The position numbers and the translations under genes are program-made. DNA of 64,000 nucleotides. It comes from Cytobacillus sp. NJ13. Lineage in GTDB: Bacteria > Bacillota > Bacilli > Bacillales > Cytobacillaceae. How positions within the stretch are numbered: the first letter of the stretch is position 1; each line of letters opens with the position of its first letter. The stretch is from NCBI GenBank assembly GCA_030348385.1, contig JAUCFP010000006.1, forward strand, positions 744,001 through 808,000, read 5' to 3'. The notes beneath the pieces were generated by a model. That model worked only from the letters and a program-made list of their open reading frames with translations, was not told the origin of the DNA and ran no database searches. Below are positions 54,085 to 61,631 of the stretch, one piece after another.

Positions 54085-54804
54085 ATGGTCACAAATATGC
54101 CTGAGCAAATGTCACTGAAAGAACTAAGGACTGATTTAGTGCGTTTTATGATGTCCTACAAGTTCGCATTGGAAGAAATAAACACGAAAATAAATATCCT
54201 GAAAGAAGAATTTCAGTATGTGCATGACTATAATCCGATTGAGCATGTAAAATCACGAATTAAATCTCCTGAAAGTATATTTAAAAAGCTTCAGCGAAAA
54301 AATTTGGAGATTTCTTTAGAATCCATTCAGCAAAATATTCGGGATATTGCGGGCGTCCGCATTACATGTTCGTTTGTGTCCGATATATATAAAATCAAAG
54401 CCATGCTTGAAAGCCAGAAGGATATAACCGTGCTCGAATGCAAGGATTATATTCAGAACCCAAAGCCAAATGGCTATCAGAGCCTGCATCTGATTGTCCA
54501 GATCCCCATTTTTATGTCTGACAGGGAAGAGCTGGTTCCTGTTGAGATTCAAATCAGGACGATCGCCATGGACTTCTGGGCGAGCCTGGAGCACAAGATT
54601 TACTACAAGTACAATAAAGAAATTCCGCAAAGAATAGTGAATGAACTGAAAGAGGCAGCTGACACGGCTTCACGCCTCGATCGGAAAATGGAGAATATCC
54701 ATGAGGAAATGATTGGTCTAAAACAGCTGGAAGATGATGAAGCCATGATTTTTTCCCCTGAAAGCCTTCAATTTCTGCTGGCCAGGAAAGGGATAAGAAC
54801 TTAA
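54085..54804 (+). CDS. small alarmone synthetase (RelP/RelQ-like)
   Basis: 239 residues from ATG 54085 (AAAGGAG upstream); a longer frame from 54013 lacks a ribosome site. RelA/SpoT synthetase domain only: NPIEHVKSRIKSPESIFKKL, DIAGVRITCSFVSDIYKIK, PKPNGYQSLHL and EIQIRTIAMDFWASLEHKI. No hydrolase, TGS or ACT domains. It transfers pyrophosphate from ATP to GDP/GTP to make (p)ppGpp. It is longer than YjbM and YwaC (~210 aa). The operon with a membrane protein and TetR regulator is unusual. Confidence 0.85.
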   Translation: MVTNMPEQMSLKELRTDLVRFMMSYKFALEEINTKINILKEEFQYVHDYNPIEHVKSRIKSPESIFKKLQRKNLEISLESIQQNIRDIAGVRITCSFVSDIYKIKAMLESQKDITVLECKDYIQNPKPNGYQSLHLIVQIPIFMSDREELVPVEIQIRTIAMDFWASLEHKIYYKYNKEIPQRIVNELKEAADTASRLDRKMENIHEEMIGLKQLEDDEAMIFSPESLQFLLARKGIRT

Positions 54805-54818
54805 AGGAGACGAAATAG

Positions 54819-55244
54819 ATGCAAGTGTGGACAGATATGCCGAATTTCGTAAAAAGAGAGCTGGAGCAGCTTGAAGAAAAAGTATCCCCCGTAATGAAAA
54901 AAGCATCCAGATATATTTTTTGGTCAACACCTTTGATTATTCTGTCATTAATCAATCTCATGACCTTATTTTTCACCGTGCAGGATGAGAAAACATCGCC
55001 GGTAACCATTCTGATTTACGCCATTATTGGTGCGCTCGGTTTCGCGCTTTCTAAAGAAGGGAAACATCAGCAGCTGGAAATTCAGAAACTGAGCTCTCAG
55101 TACATTAAAGAACGGATCACTAAAAGCCAATGGGCTTCTTACCCTATTAAAACGAGATATCAAGCACTGATCAATGAGAATCCCAGAAAGGCAGTCCCTT
55201 ATTTTATCCAATTTTTAAAGGAGGAAAAAAGAGACTGGCAGTAA
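54819..55244 (+). CDS. two-segment membrane protein of the alarmone operon
   Basis: 141 residues. Two membrane segments (~32-52 and ~62-78) between basic cytoplasmic ends. It resembles the DUF5392 family as I recall it; function unknown. Fourteen bp after the alarmone synthetase gene and 13 bp before the TetR gene, so clearly in the operon. Confidence 0.6.
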   Translation: MQVWTDMPNFVKRELEQLEEKVSPVMKKASRYIFWSTPLIILSLINLMTLFFTVQDEKTSPVTILIYAIIGALGFALSKEGKHQQLEIQKLSSQYIKERITKSQWASYPIKTRYQALINENPRKAVPYFIQFLKEEKRDWQ

Positions 55245-55257
55245 GGAGGAACCGAAC

Positions 55258-55866
55258 TTGCCCAAAATTACTTTTTTCAATTTGCCTGAAGACAAACGGG
55301 GAAGCTTAGTCCATGCGGCGAAAAAGGAATTTGCCCGCGTCCCGCTTTATCAGGCATCCATATCCAATATCATAAAAGATGCCAAAATCCCGCGCGGCAG
55401 CTTTTATCAATATTTTGACGACAAAGAAGATGCGTTTTTCTACTTATTGAATAGCCATGTTTCTGCATATAAGCTTCACTTTCTGGAAGCGCTCCGCAAA
55501 AATAAGGGCGATATTTTTGATGCGATGATCGATTTTTATACAGCCATCATTACCGAGGAAAAAGAAAATCTGCAGTTTCTGAGGAATTTATTTCTCAATA
55601 TGACGCATCGAATCGAAAATGTTATGGCAAGAAGCTTCGGTGAAAATGACCTGAATGAGAATTTCAAGAAAATCAGCAATCTGATTAATAAGGAGCGGCT
55701 GAATATACAGGACGAGCATGAACTTTTTCATATGATGCAGATTATTTCCTCCGTCACATTCCACAATATCGTAAAAAAATTTGCGGGGGAACTGCCATTC
55801 GATGAAGCAGTAAATAATTATAGAACAGAAATCTATTTATTAAAAAAAGGGTTTGTATCAGGATGA
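55258..55866 (+). CDS. TetR-family regulator
   Basis: 202 residues from TTG 55258 after a perfect AAGGAGG. DNA-binding helices: SISNIIKDAKIPRGSFYQYF. The ligand domain (~60-200) has no recognised substrate. Last gene of the operon; probably represses it through the three palindromes at 53873-53947. Confidence 0.83.
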   Translation: MPKITFFNLPEDKRGSLVHAAKKEFARVPLYQASISNIIKDAKIPRGSFYQYFDDKEDAFFYLLNSHVSAYKLHFLEALRKNKGDIFDAMIDFYTAIITEEKENLQFLRNLFLNMTHRIENVMARSFGENDLNENFKKISNLINKERLNIQDEHELFHMMQIISSVTFHNIVKKFAGELPFDEAVNNYRTEIYLLKKGFVSG

Positions 55867-55874
55867 TTTTCGGA

Positions 55875-55912
55875 AAGCCTGTCTCTAAAAGGATTAGAGA
55901 CAGGCTTTTTTG
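55875..55912 (+). terminator. terminator of the alarmone operon
   Basis: AAGCCTGTCTCTA / TAGAGACAGGCTT, 13-bp stem with T-run. Confidence 0.92.
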
Positions 55913-55939
55913 GGAACGTAAAAAATAGCATGGAGCTTA

Positions 55940-55957
55940 TTCCCTATTAGGGGAATA
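55940..55957 (+). promoter_or_regulatory. palindrome upstream of the second OxlT-like gene
   Basis: ATTCCC, six bases, GGGAAT: inverted repeat 31 bp before the start codon. Possible operator; the binder is unknown. Confidence 0.35.
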
Positions 55958-55988
55958 TATAAAACAATTTTCAGGAAAGGGGTTATAT

Positions 55989-57254
55989 ATGGCGAACAAG
56001 AATAGATGGCTGATTGCCCTTTCAGCTGTCGCCATTCATTTATCGATTGGTTCGGTGTATGCGTACAGCGTCTATCAAAACCCATTGAAAGAAACGCTTG
56101 GCTGGGAAAAAACCGATGTCTCACTGGCATTTACCATTGCGATTTTTATCCTTGGGATTGCGGCAGCCTTTTTTGGGCGGTTTGTGGAAAAGCGGGGACC
56201 AAGAGTTTCAGCCATGATTGCCGCAGTCTTCTTTGGAATTGGGATTATTGGGTCCGGATTCGCCATACAATTGGAGAACTATGTCCTATTCCTGATTTTT
56301 TTTGGTGTCATTGGGGGACTGGGTCTCGGGTTCGGCTATATTGCGCCTGTCTCCACATTGGTTAAGTGGTTTCCTGACAGAAGGGGACTTGCCACAGGAA
56401 TGGCAGTTATGGGCTTCGGTGCTGGGGCCCTGATCACTAGCCCCATTGCAAGCAGATTAATGATCGCAACTTCGATTCCGACAACCTTCTATGTCCTGGG
56501 AATCAGTTATTTTATTCTGATGATTTTGGGATCGCTTTATATCGCAAAGCCGCCTCAAGGATGGGCACCAGAAGGAATGGAAGAGAACACGGAAGAGCGG
56601 CCGGTAAAGGCAGATCTGGCACAGCTGACTGCCAATGAAGCAATTAAGACCAAGCGTTTCTGGCTTCTTTGGATTATGATGTTCATCAATATTTCTGCAG
56701 GTATCATGATTCTCTCGGTTGCCGCACCAATGGCACAGGAAATCACTGGGGCAAGCGCCATCACGGCTGCAAGCATCGTTGGCATAATGGGACTCTTTAA
56801 TGGCGGAGGAAGAATTGGCTGGGCATCTGCATCAGATTACCTTGGAAGAGGAAATACATATATGACCTTCTTCCTGATCCAGGTTGCTGCCTTCTTCATA
56901 CTTCCATTCATTACAAACTCATTTATCTTTTCTGTATTCCTCTATATCATTGTTTCATGCTATGGAGGTGGATTTGCATCGCTTCCTGCCTTTATTGGAG
57001 ACCTGTTTGGTACCAAACAGCTTGGCGCTATTCATGGTTATCTGCTTACTTCGTGGTCCATCGCTGGTGTGGTCGGCCCTATGCTCGTATCCAGCATATA
57101 TGAAAATACGCAAAGCTATACGATTACTTTCTATGTATTTGGCACCATGCTTGCCATCGGCTTCATCGTCTCACTGCTGATGAAACGCGACATCAAGAAA
57201 ATCAGAACTGCGAAGAATCAAAAAAGAGCAAGCGGACAGCTTGTCATTGAATAA
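55989..57254 (+). CDS. MFS transporter, OxlT type (second copy)
   Basis: 421 residues, 12 membrane segments, strongly similar to the protein at 14764 along its whole length (IHLSIGSVYAYSVYQNPL, WFPDRRGLATGMAVMGFG, GDLFGTKQLGAIHGYL). Small-carboxylate exchange is likely. Unlike the first copy it has no leader attenuator, and only FdhA-like debris lies beside it. AAAGGGG ribosome site. Confidence 0.8.
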   Translation: MANKNRWLIALSAVAIHLSIGSVYAYSVYQNPLKETLGWEKTDVSLAFTIAIFILGIAAAFFGRFVEKRGPRVSAMIAAVFFGIGIIGSGFAIQLENYVLFLIFFGVIGGLGLGFGYIAPVSTLVKWFPDRRGLATGMAVMGFGAGALITSPIASRLMIATSIPTTFYVLGISYFILMILGSLYIAKPPQGWAPEGMEENTEERPVKADLAQLTANEAIKTKRFWLLWIMMFINISAGIMILSVAAPMAQEITGASAITAASIVGIMGLFNGGGRIGWASASDYLGRGNTYMTFFLIQVAAFFILPFITNSFIFSVFLYIIVSCYGGGFASLPAFIGDLFGTKQLGAIHGYLLTSWSIAGVVGPMLVSSIYENTQSYTITFYVFGTMLAIGFIVSLLMKRDIKKIRTAKNQKRASGQLVIE

Positions 57255-57258
57255 AGAG

Positions 57259-57294
57259 AAGAACTCCTGCCGGATTAGCTGGCAGGAGTTCTTT
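57259..57294 (+). terminator. terminator of the second OxlT-like gene
   Basis: AGAACTCCTGCC / GGCAGGAGTTCT, 12-bp stem, TTTATT tail. Confidence 0.85.
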
Positions 57295-57295
57295 A

Positions 57296-57439
57296 TTAAT
57301 TTTCAAAGGAGAATGGATGAACACGGTCATTGGAGCATTCCGGGCAAATAATCAGCATATCAAAGCTGTATTCATGTTCCTCCCTGTACCCGCAGATTTC
57401 ACAGACCTTTGTTTCGGCTCTCCAGCTAGCATGTATCAC
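57296..57439 (-). CDS. small four-Cys zinc-ribbon protein or fragment
   Basis: 47 residues if GTG 57439 is used. Two CxxC knuckles: TKVCEICGYREEHEYSF and IICPECSND. No clear ribosome site. It overlaps the end of the FdhA-like fragment in another frame. It may be a free-standing zinc-ribbon gene or the tail of a gene truncated by deletion. It recalls the intact 46-aa zinc ribbon at 58204. Confidence 0.4.
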   Translation of the reverse strand: MIHASWRAETKVCEICGYREEHEYSFDMLIICPECSNDRVHPFSFEN

Positions 57440-57587
57440 AATTCTGAATGACGCCAACTACCAAATCCGGCTGGGAAGAACAAATTCCCGGGAGAAAAGG
57501 ATGATGATCCCTTGCCGCCTCAAAAATCGACTGTCCCGGCTTCACTTCGATTTCCTTTTCCTCCAGGTAAAGTGAAATTTCCTCCAT
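57426..57587 (-). pseudogene. N-terminal [2Fe-2S] fragment of an FdhA-like protein
   Basis: 53 codons: SLYLEEKEIEVKPGQSIFEA, then ICSSQPDLVVGVIQNCDTC and TAG. This is the ferredoxin-like start of NAD-dependent formate dehydrogenase alpha subunits (~980 aa in B. subtilis YrhE), cut off just after the CxxC of the cluster-binding loop. The rest of the enzyme is absent. Confidence 0.5.
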
Positions 57588-57869
57588 TCATACTGCACCA
57601 CCACCTATTCATTCATACAATTTAAAAAGTATTTGTTGAAAATGGGAAATGTATTACAAAATGGCCGTAATTGGCAGGGGTAAAGGATAGAATGCGGGCG
57701 CTATGGATCAAGAAGTCAAGACTGTCGCCATAGGATAGAAAAAATAATAGGGTTTTGTTTCATTTAAAATCCTCCGATTGGTTCACTAGTGTAAAATATA
57801 TTCAACAATAACTGTTCAACCCCTTTTTAATATTTGTTTTTCGTACAATAAAAAGACTGAGCATGCCCA
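57588..57869. other. intergenic gap with no gene
   Basis: About 280 bp, AT-rich towards the right. No ORF with a ribosome site and no strong hairpin was found before the 6S promoter. Confidence 0.5.
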
Positions 57870-57898
57870 TTGAAAAATCCGCCAATATCCGTTACTAT
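57870..57898 (+). promoter_or_regulatory. promoter of 6S-2-like RNA copy 2
   Basis: TTGAAA (57870-57875), 17-bp spacer, TACTAT (57893-57898). Confidence 0.75.
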
Positions 57899-57906
57899 AT
57901 AAATAC

Positions 57907-58095
57907 AAGCTGCATTGTTCGTAATCATAATAAAGTTTTAACCTTTAAGCTGTAACAGGGAGTTTTACATTGAAACGGGAATGACAGGCCTTCGTCTATA
58001 TGACAAGGAGGACAAGCAGGAATGTTTCTGCGAACACCCACTTTGAGGAGTGGTGGTTTAAAACTTTCTTATCATTATTTACGGCAATGGCGGCT
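57907..58095 (+). ncRNA. ssrS: 6S RNA, 6S-2 (BsrB)-like, copy 2
   Basis: About 189 nt, near-identical to copy 1 through most of its length. Closing stem AGCTGCATTGTTCGTAAT with the 3' end ATTTACGGCAATGGCGGCT region. The same AGTTTTAACCTTT template is at 57934-57946, again ending at nucleotide 40. Internal hairpins are CCTT-GTC/GAC-AAGG, GCAG/CTGC and CCACT/AGTGG. Differences between the copies fall mostly in loops or keep pairing. Confidence 0.72.
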
Positions 58096-58110
58096 GTATA
58101 TATGAAAATT

Positions 58111-58140
58111 AACCAGTTCTCAAGGAGAGCTGGTTTTTTT
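58111..58140 (+). terminator. terminator of 6S-like RNA copy 2
   Basis: AACCAGTTCTC, AAG loop, GAGAGCTGGTT, then seven Ts. Confidence 0.92.
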
Positions 58141-58203
58141 GCGTTTAGAAATCAAAATTCTGGTTAAACCAAGATAAACGACACATTAACAGGAGATGTA
58201 ATA

Positions 58204-58344
58204 ATGAAAGAAATTACGGAAAAGAGATTTTGCGAAGTCTGCGGAAAAGAAACTTTTCACATTGCCAGGGAAGATGCACTGGAAATTGAATACATCTGCA
58301 AGGAATGCAATCATGAGGAAGACATCATTAAATCCTTTTTCTAA
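58204..58344 (+). CDS. 46-aa zinc-ribbon protein
   Basis: 46 residues with two CxxC pairs: RFCEVCGKETFH and YICKECNHEED. AGGAGA ribosome site, proper stop, 64 nt after the 6S terminator. Probably binds one zinc. Function unknown; similar tiny zinc ribbons are common in Bacillaceae. Confidence 0.7.
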   Translation: MKEITEKRFCEVCGKETFHIAREDALEIEYICKECNHEEDIIKSFF

Positions 58345-58358
58345 AGCCCCCAGTAATA

Positions 58359-58410
58359 TTGACACCATTAGTAAGCCGTGATAAAGTAAAATTATCTCGA
58401 ATTAAAGATA
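58359..58410 (+). promoter_or_regulatory. promoter and MhqR-type operator
   Basis: TTGACA (58359-58364), 17-bp spacer, TAAAGT (58382-58387). TATCTCGAATTAAAGATA (58393-58410) covers the expected start site and resembles the MhqR inverted repeat (TATCTCGAAT and complement). Confidence 0.7.
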
Positions 58411-58449
58411 TTTTATTTTAAGATAAATAACATAGGGGAGGAAGTTAAC

Positions 58450-59427
58450 TTGAAACAATTAAAAGGTATTCACCATGTCACCGCTATAACAAGCAGTGCT
58501 GAAAAAAATTATGAGTTCTTCACATATACATTAGGAATGCGTTTAGTAAAGAAAACAGTTAATCAGGATGACATTCAAACGTATCACTTATTTTTTGCAG
58601 ATGATGCAGGAAGTCCGGGAACGGATATGACATTTTTTGATTTTCCTGGTATTCCAAAGGGATCACATGGAACGGATGAAATATCAAAAACTTCATTCCG
58701 GGTTCCGACAGATGAGGCACTCGATTATTGGGTAAAGCGGTTTGACCGCTTAGAGGTTCCTCATTCCGGGATCAAAGAGCAGTTCGGCAAGAAGACCCTG
58801 TCCTTCACAGATTTCGATGATCAAAAATACCAATTGATCTCAGATCAAACCAATAAAGGTGTAACATCGGGCACACCTTGGCAGAATGGGCCGATTCCGT
58901 TAGAATACGCGATCACTGGCCTGGGGCCGCTTTTCGTAAGGGTAGCTCAATTTGATTATTTTAAGGAAATGATGGAAAAGGTTCTGCATTTTAAGGAAAT
59001 TGCACAAGAGGGAGACTTCCATTTGTTTGAAGTGGGTGAAGGCGGAAATGGGGCTCAGGTGATAGTGGAATATAACCCGTCTCTTCCTCAGGCACGCCAG
59101 GGCTATGGAACAGTCCATCACGCCGCATTCCGCGTGGAAGATAAGTCTGTTCTTGAGGAATGGGATCAGCATTTGAGAGGCTTTGGCTTCCAGACTTCAG
59201 GATTTGTAGATCGCTTTTTCTTCGGTTCTTTATATTCCCGGGTTGCTCCGCAGATTTTATTTGAATTCGCGACAGATGGACCTGGATTCATGGGTGACGA
59301 GCCATATGAAACACTTGGGGAAAAACTGTCACTGCCGCCATTCCTGGAGCCGAAGAGGGACCAAATCGAAAGCTATGTCCGTCCGATCGATACAGTAAGA
59401 AGCACGAAGAATCTTGTAAAAGAATAA
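58450..59427 (+). CDS. MhqO-like ring-cleaving dioxygenase (VOC family)
   Basis: 325 residues from TTG 58450 (GGGGAGG upstream). Two vicinal-oxygen-chelate modules: GIHHVTAITSSAEKNYEFFT with metal-ligand His, and GTVHHAAFRVEDKSVLEEW; the last ligand Glu lies in PQILFEFATDGPGF. MhqO/MhqA-type proteins degrade hydroquinone-like compounds as part of quinone defence. The MhqR-like operator supports this. mhqR itself is not in the window. Confidence 0.85.
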   Translation: MKQLKGIHHVTAITSSAEKNYEFFTYTLGMRLVKKTVNQDDIQTYHLFFADDAGSPGTDMTFFDFPGIPKGSHGTDEISKTSFRVPTDEALDYWVKRFDRLEVPHSGIKEQFGKKTLSFTDFDDQKYQLISDQTNKGVTSGTPWQNGPIPLEYAITGLGPLFVRVAQFDYFKEMMEKVLHFKEIAQEGDFHLFEVGEGGNGAQVIVEYNPSLPQARQGYGTVHHAAFRVEDKSVLEEWDQHLRGFGFQTSGFVDRFFFGSLYSRVAPQILFEFATDGPGFMGDEPYETLGEKLSLPPFLEPKRDQIESYVRPIDTVRSTKNLVKE

Positions 59428-59432
59428 CTAGG

Positions 59433-59488
59433 CCAAAGGCACCTGTCATTCCACTGCTTTAACGCAGTGGAGGACAGCTGCCTTTTTT
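59433..59488 (+). terminator. nested-hairpin terminator of the dioxygenase gene
   Basis: AGGCA..CTGTC enclose CCACTGC/GCAGTGG and pair with GACAG..TGCCT; seven Ts follow. Confidence 0.85.
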
Positions 59489-59534
59489 TAGCGTATAATG
59501 GAGGGTATTCTTTAGTAAATAGGAGCAGAGGGCA

Positions 59535-60773
59535 GTGGAGAAACATAAAAGCAAATACAGGTGGCTTGTCTTTGGCGCGGTTTTATTTACATACTTTTTA
59601 ATCGTAAGCCAAAGGACAGCACCTGGTTTAATTACTGATCAATTAATGAAGGAATTCGGCGTGACAGCTGCAGCAATTGGTCTCCTGACGAGCATCCAAT
59701 TTTTCGCCTATGCAAGCCTGCAGGTTCCCATTGGAATATTATCGGACCGTTTTGGCCCAAATGTATTTTTAATCGCCGGAACACTTCTTAACGGAATAGG
59801 GACTTTATTATTCAGCTTTGCAGCGAATGAATACATCCTTTTTGCGGCAAGGATGCTAGTTGGAATAGGTGATGCTACCATCTGGATTAATGTTGTCATT
59901 ATTTTAGGCAGATGGTTTAAAGTAAATGAATTTGTGAAATTGCTTGGTTTTGCGGGCATGTCAGGGAGCTTTGGATTTTTGCTCGCGACTGTGCCATTTT
60001 CCATTTGGATTTCCATATGGGGCTGGCGCATTCCGTTTTTGGCGGTGGGCATTATTTTGACCATCCTCGCCTTATTGCTGTATTTTATTTTAATTTTGCA
60101 GCCATCCCGGATGGGCATAGAACTTAAGAAAACAAAAGGTAAGAAGGAGCCAGCTGAGAAAACAGCCAACATATTAAAGAGAATTTTTTCTGACCGTCAG
60201 GCATGGGCCACATTTTTGTGTCACTTTGGTGTGGTTGGCACTTATGTTGGCTTCATCGGTTCATGGGCAGTGCCATATGGAATGGAAATGTATGATTTGA
60301 CCCGTTCCGAATCCAGCCAGCTAGTCATGATTGGACTGATTGGGGCAATTATTGGTGCTCCGTTAATGAGCTTCATATCAGGACGGATGGGCAGCATTAA
60401 ACGCCCTTATCTTTTTGCCCACATAATCGTCGTTCTCGGTTGGGCAGTTTTTCTCGTATTCCAAGGCAAACCTCCATATCCGCTCCTGATTGTTCTTTTC
60501 CTGGTCATGGGTTATGGGAATGGGGCAAGTACGCTGACATTTGCGATTGTCAGAAAATCATTTGACATTCGAGACGTGGGTGTCGTTTCAGGTTTTGCCA
60601 ACACCGGTGGTTTTCTGAGCGCAGTTTTGCTGCCATTTATTTTCGGTAAAGTTTTGGATACATTTGAAGCTGGATACCAGTATGGATTTATTATTCCGGT
60701 CATCTTTTCATTGATTGGACTGATGGGTGCAGGGTTAATAAAGGAAAAAGAACGCCAATTGGTTAAAGGCTAA
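59535..60773 (+). CDS. MFS transporter
   Basis: 412 residues, 12 membrane segments. Start YRWLVFGAVLFTYFLIVSQR, SDRFGPNVFLIAGTLLNGIG as loop motif, and SGFANTGGFLSAVLLPF in the second half. General MFS; substrate unknown. GTG start with AGGAGC. The next gene follows by 47 bp and may be co-transcribed. Confidence 0.8.
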   Translation: MEKHKSKYRWLVFGAVLFTYFLIVSQRTAPGLITDQLMKEFGVTAAAIGLLTSIQFFAYASLQVPIGILSDRFGPNVFLIAGTLLNGIGTLLFSFAANEYILFAARMLVGIGDATIWINVVIILGRWFKVNEFVKLLGFAGMSGSFGFLLATVPFSIWISIWGWRIPFLAVGIILTILALLLYFILILQPSRMGIELKKTKGKKEPAEKTANILKRIFSDRQAWATFLCHFGVVGTYVGFIGSWAVPYGMEMYDLTRSESSQLVMIGLIGAIIGAPLMSFISGRMGSIKRPYLFAHIIVVLGWAVFLVFQGKPPYPLLIVLFLVMGYGNGASTLTFAIVRKSFDIRDVGVVSGFANTGGFLSAVLLPFIFGKVLDTFEAGYQYGFIIPVIFSLIGLMGAGLIKEKERQLVKG

Positions 60774-60820
60774 TTTTATGCAGTATTTTGAGGACAAATC
60801 ATTAAAAAGGAGACGAGATG

Positions 60821-61300
60821 ATGAAAGCTTTATTAAAAAAAGAAACAAATGGCTATACTGCTGTCTTTGAACGAATGCTGAAACATCCAAGGGAAGAAAT
60901 CTGGGCGATGCTTACTGACAATCATCAGCTGAAAAAATGGTTTCCTGAGCTGCAGGCTGAGGATTTAAAGAATGGTGGAAAATTCAAATTTGATATGGGT
61001 GATGGCAGCTTTGAGGAAATGGAAATCCTCGGGTTTGAAAGGCCTGCGATCCTAGAATACACATGGGGTGATGATATTGTCCGCTTTGAGCTGAATGAAT
61101 TAAAGGGCGGGACAGAGTTGATTTTAATTGAAAAAATAAGTGAAATAACAGATCATACACCAAGGGATCTTGCAGGATGGCATGTGTGTCTTAATGAGAT
61201 TGGACGTCTGCTTGATGGAGCAGAAGAAGGCAGCCGGAAAGAAGAATGGAAAAATTGGTATGAAGAATATAAAGCAGCAACTGAGGCCATAAAGCAATAA
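60821..61300 (+). CDS. SRPBCC/AHSA1-like protein
   Basis: 159 residues (ATG 60821; ATG 60818 is equally possible). FERMLKHPREEIWAMLTDNHQLKKWFPE is the AHSA1/activator-of-Hsp90-like start (residues ~14-41); LEYTWGDDIVRFEL and GWHVCLNEIGRLLDG follow. Helix-grip fold with a ligand cavity; function unknown. AAAAGGAG ribosome site. Confidence 0.8.
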   Translation: MKALLKKETNGYTAVFERMLKHPREEIWAMLTDNHQLKKWFPELQAEDLKNGGKFKFDMGDGSFEEMEILGFERPAILEYTWGDDIVRFELNELKGGTELILIEKISEITDHTPRDLAGWHVCLNEIGRLLDGAEEGSRKEEWKNWYEEYKAATEAIKQ

Positions 61301-61353
61301 TAAATGGGCTGATAAATTTATATTAGCAAAATGAATAAGAATATATTTAGCAA

Positions 61354-61398
61354 AAAAAGGTGGGGCCATATTAAATGAAACCCCATCCTTTTTTTATT
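61354..61398 (+). terminator. terminator of the SRPBCC gene
   Basis: AAAGG-T-GGGG pairs with CCCC-AT-CCTTT, one bulge, then a T-run. It lies ~55 bp after the stop. Confidence 0.75.
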
Positions 61399-61530
61399 TT
61401 AATTTGTGATATTCGGAAGAACACTTTTGTATATAGAATAATCATCCCAGTTTATAGTTAACTTTTTTCTTTACTGCCATCCAAACCTCACTATATACAT
61501 TTTCCGATGGACCGTTTTACTTTACCAATG

Positions 61531-61562
61531 AAAAAAGCATACCAATTACAAATTGATATGCT
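61531..61562 (-). terminator. terminator of the carboxypeptidase gene
   Basis: On the minus strand GCATATCAATT, TGTA loop, ATTGGTATGC and six Ts. Confidence 0.8.
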
Positions 61563-61631
61563 AATTCATATACAATTTACATGTTTCTTCTCAAAAACGG
61601 AACTATTTAAAATTATGCGGCAGCATTTTTT

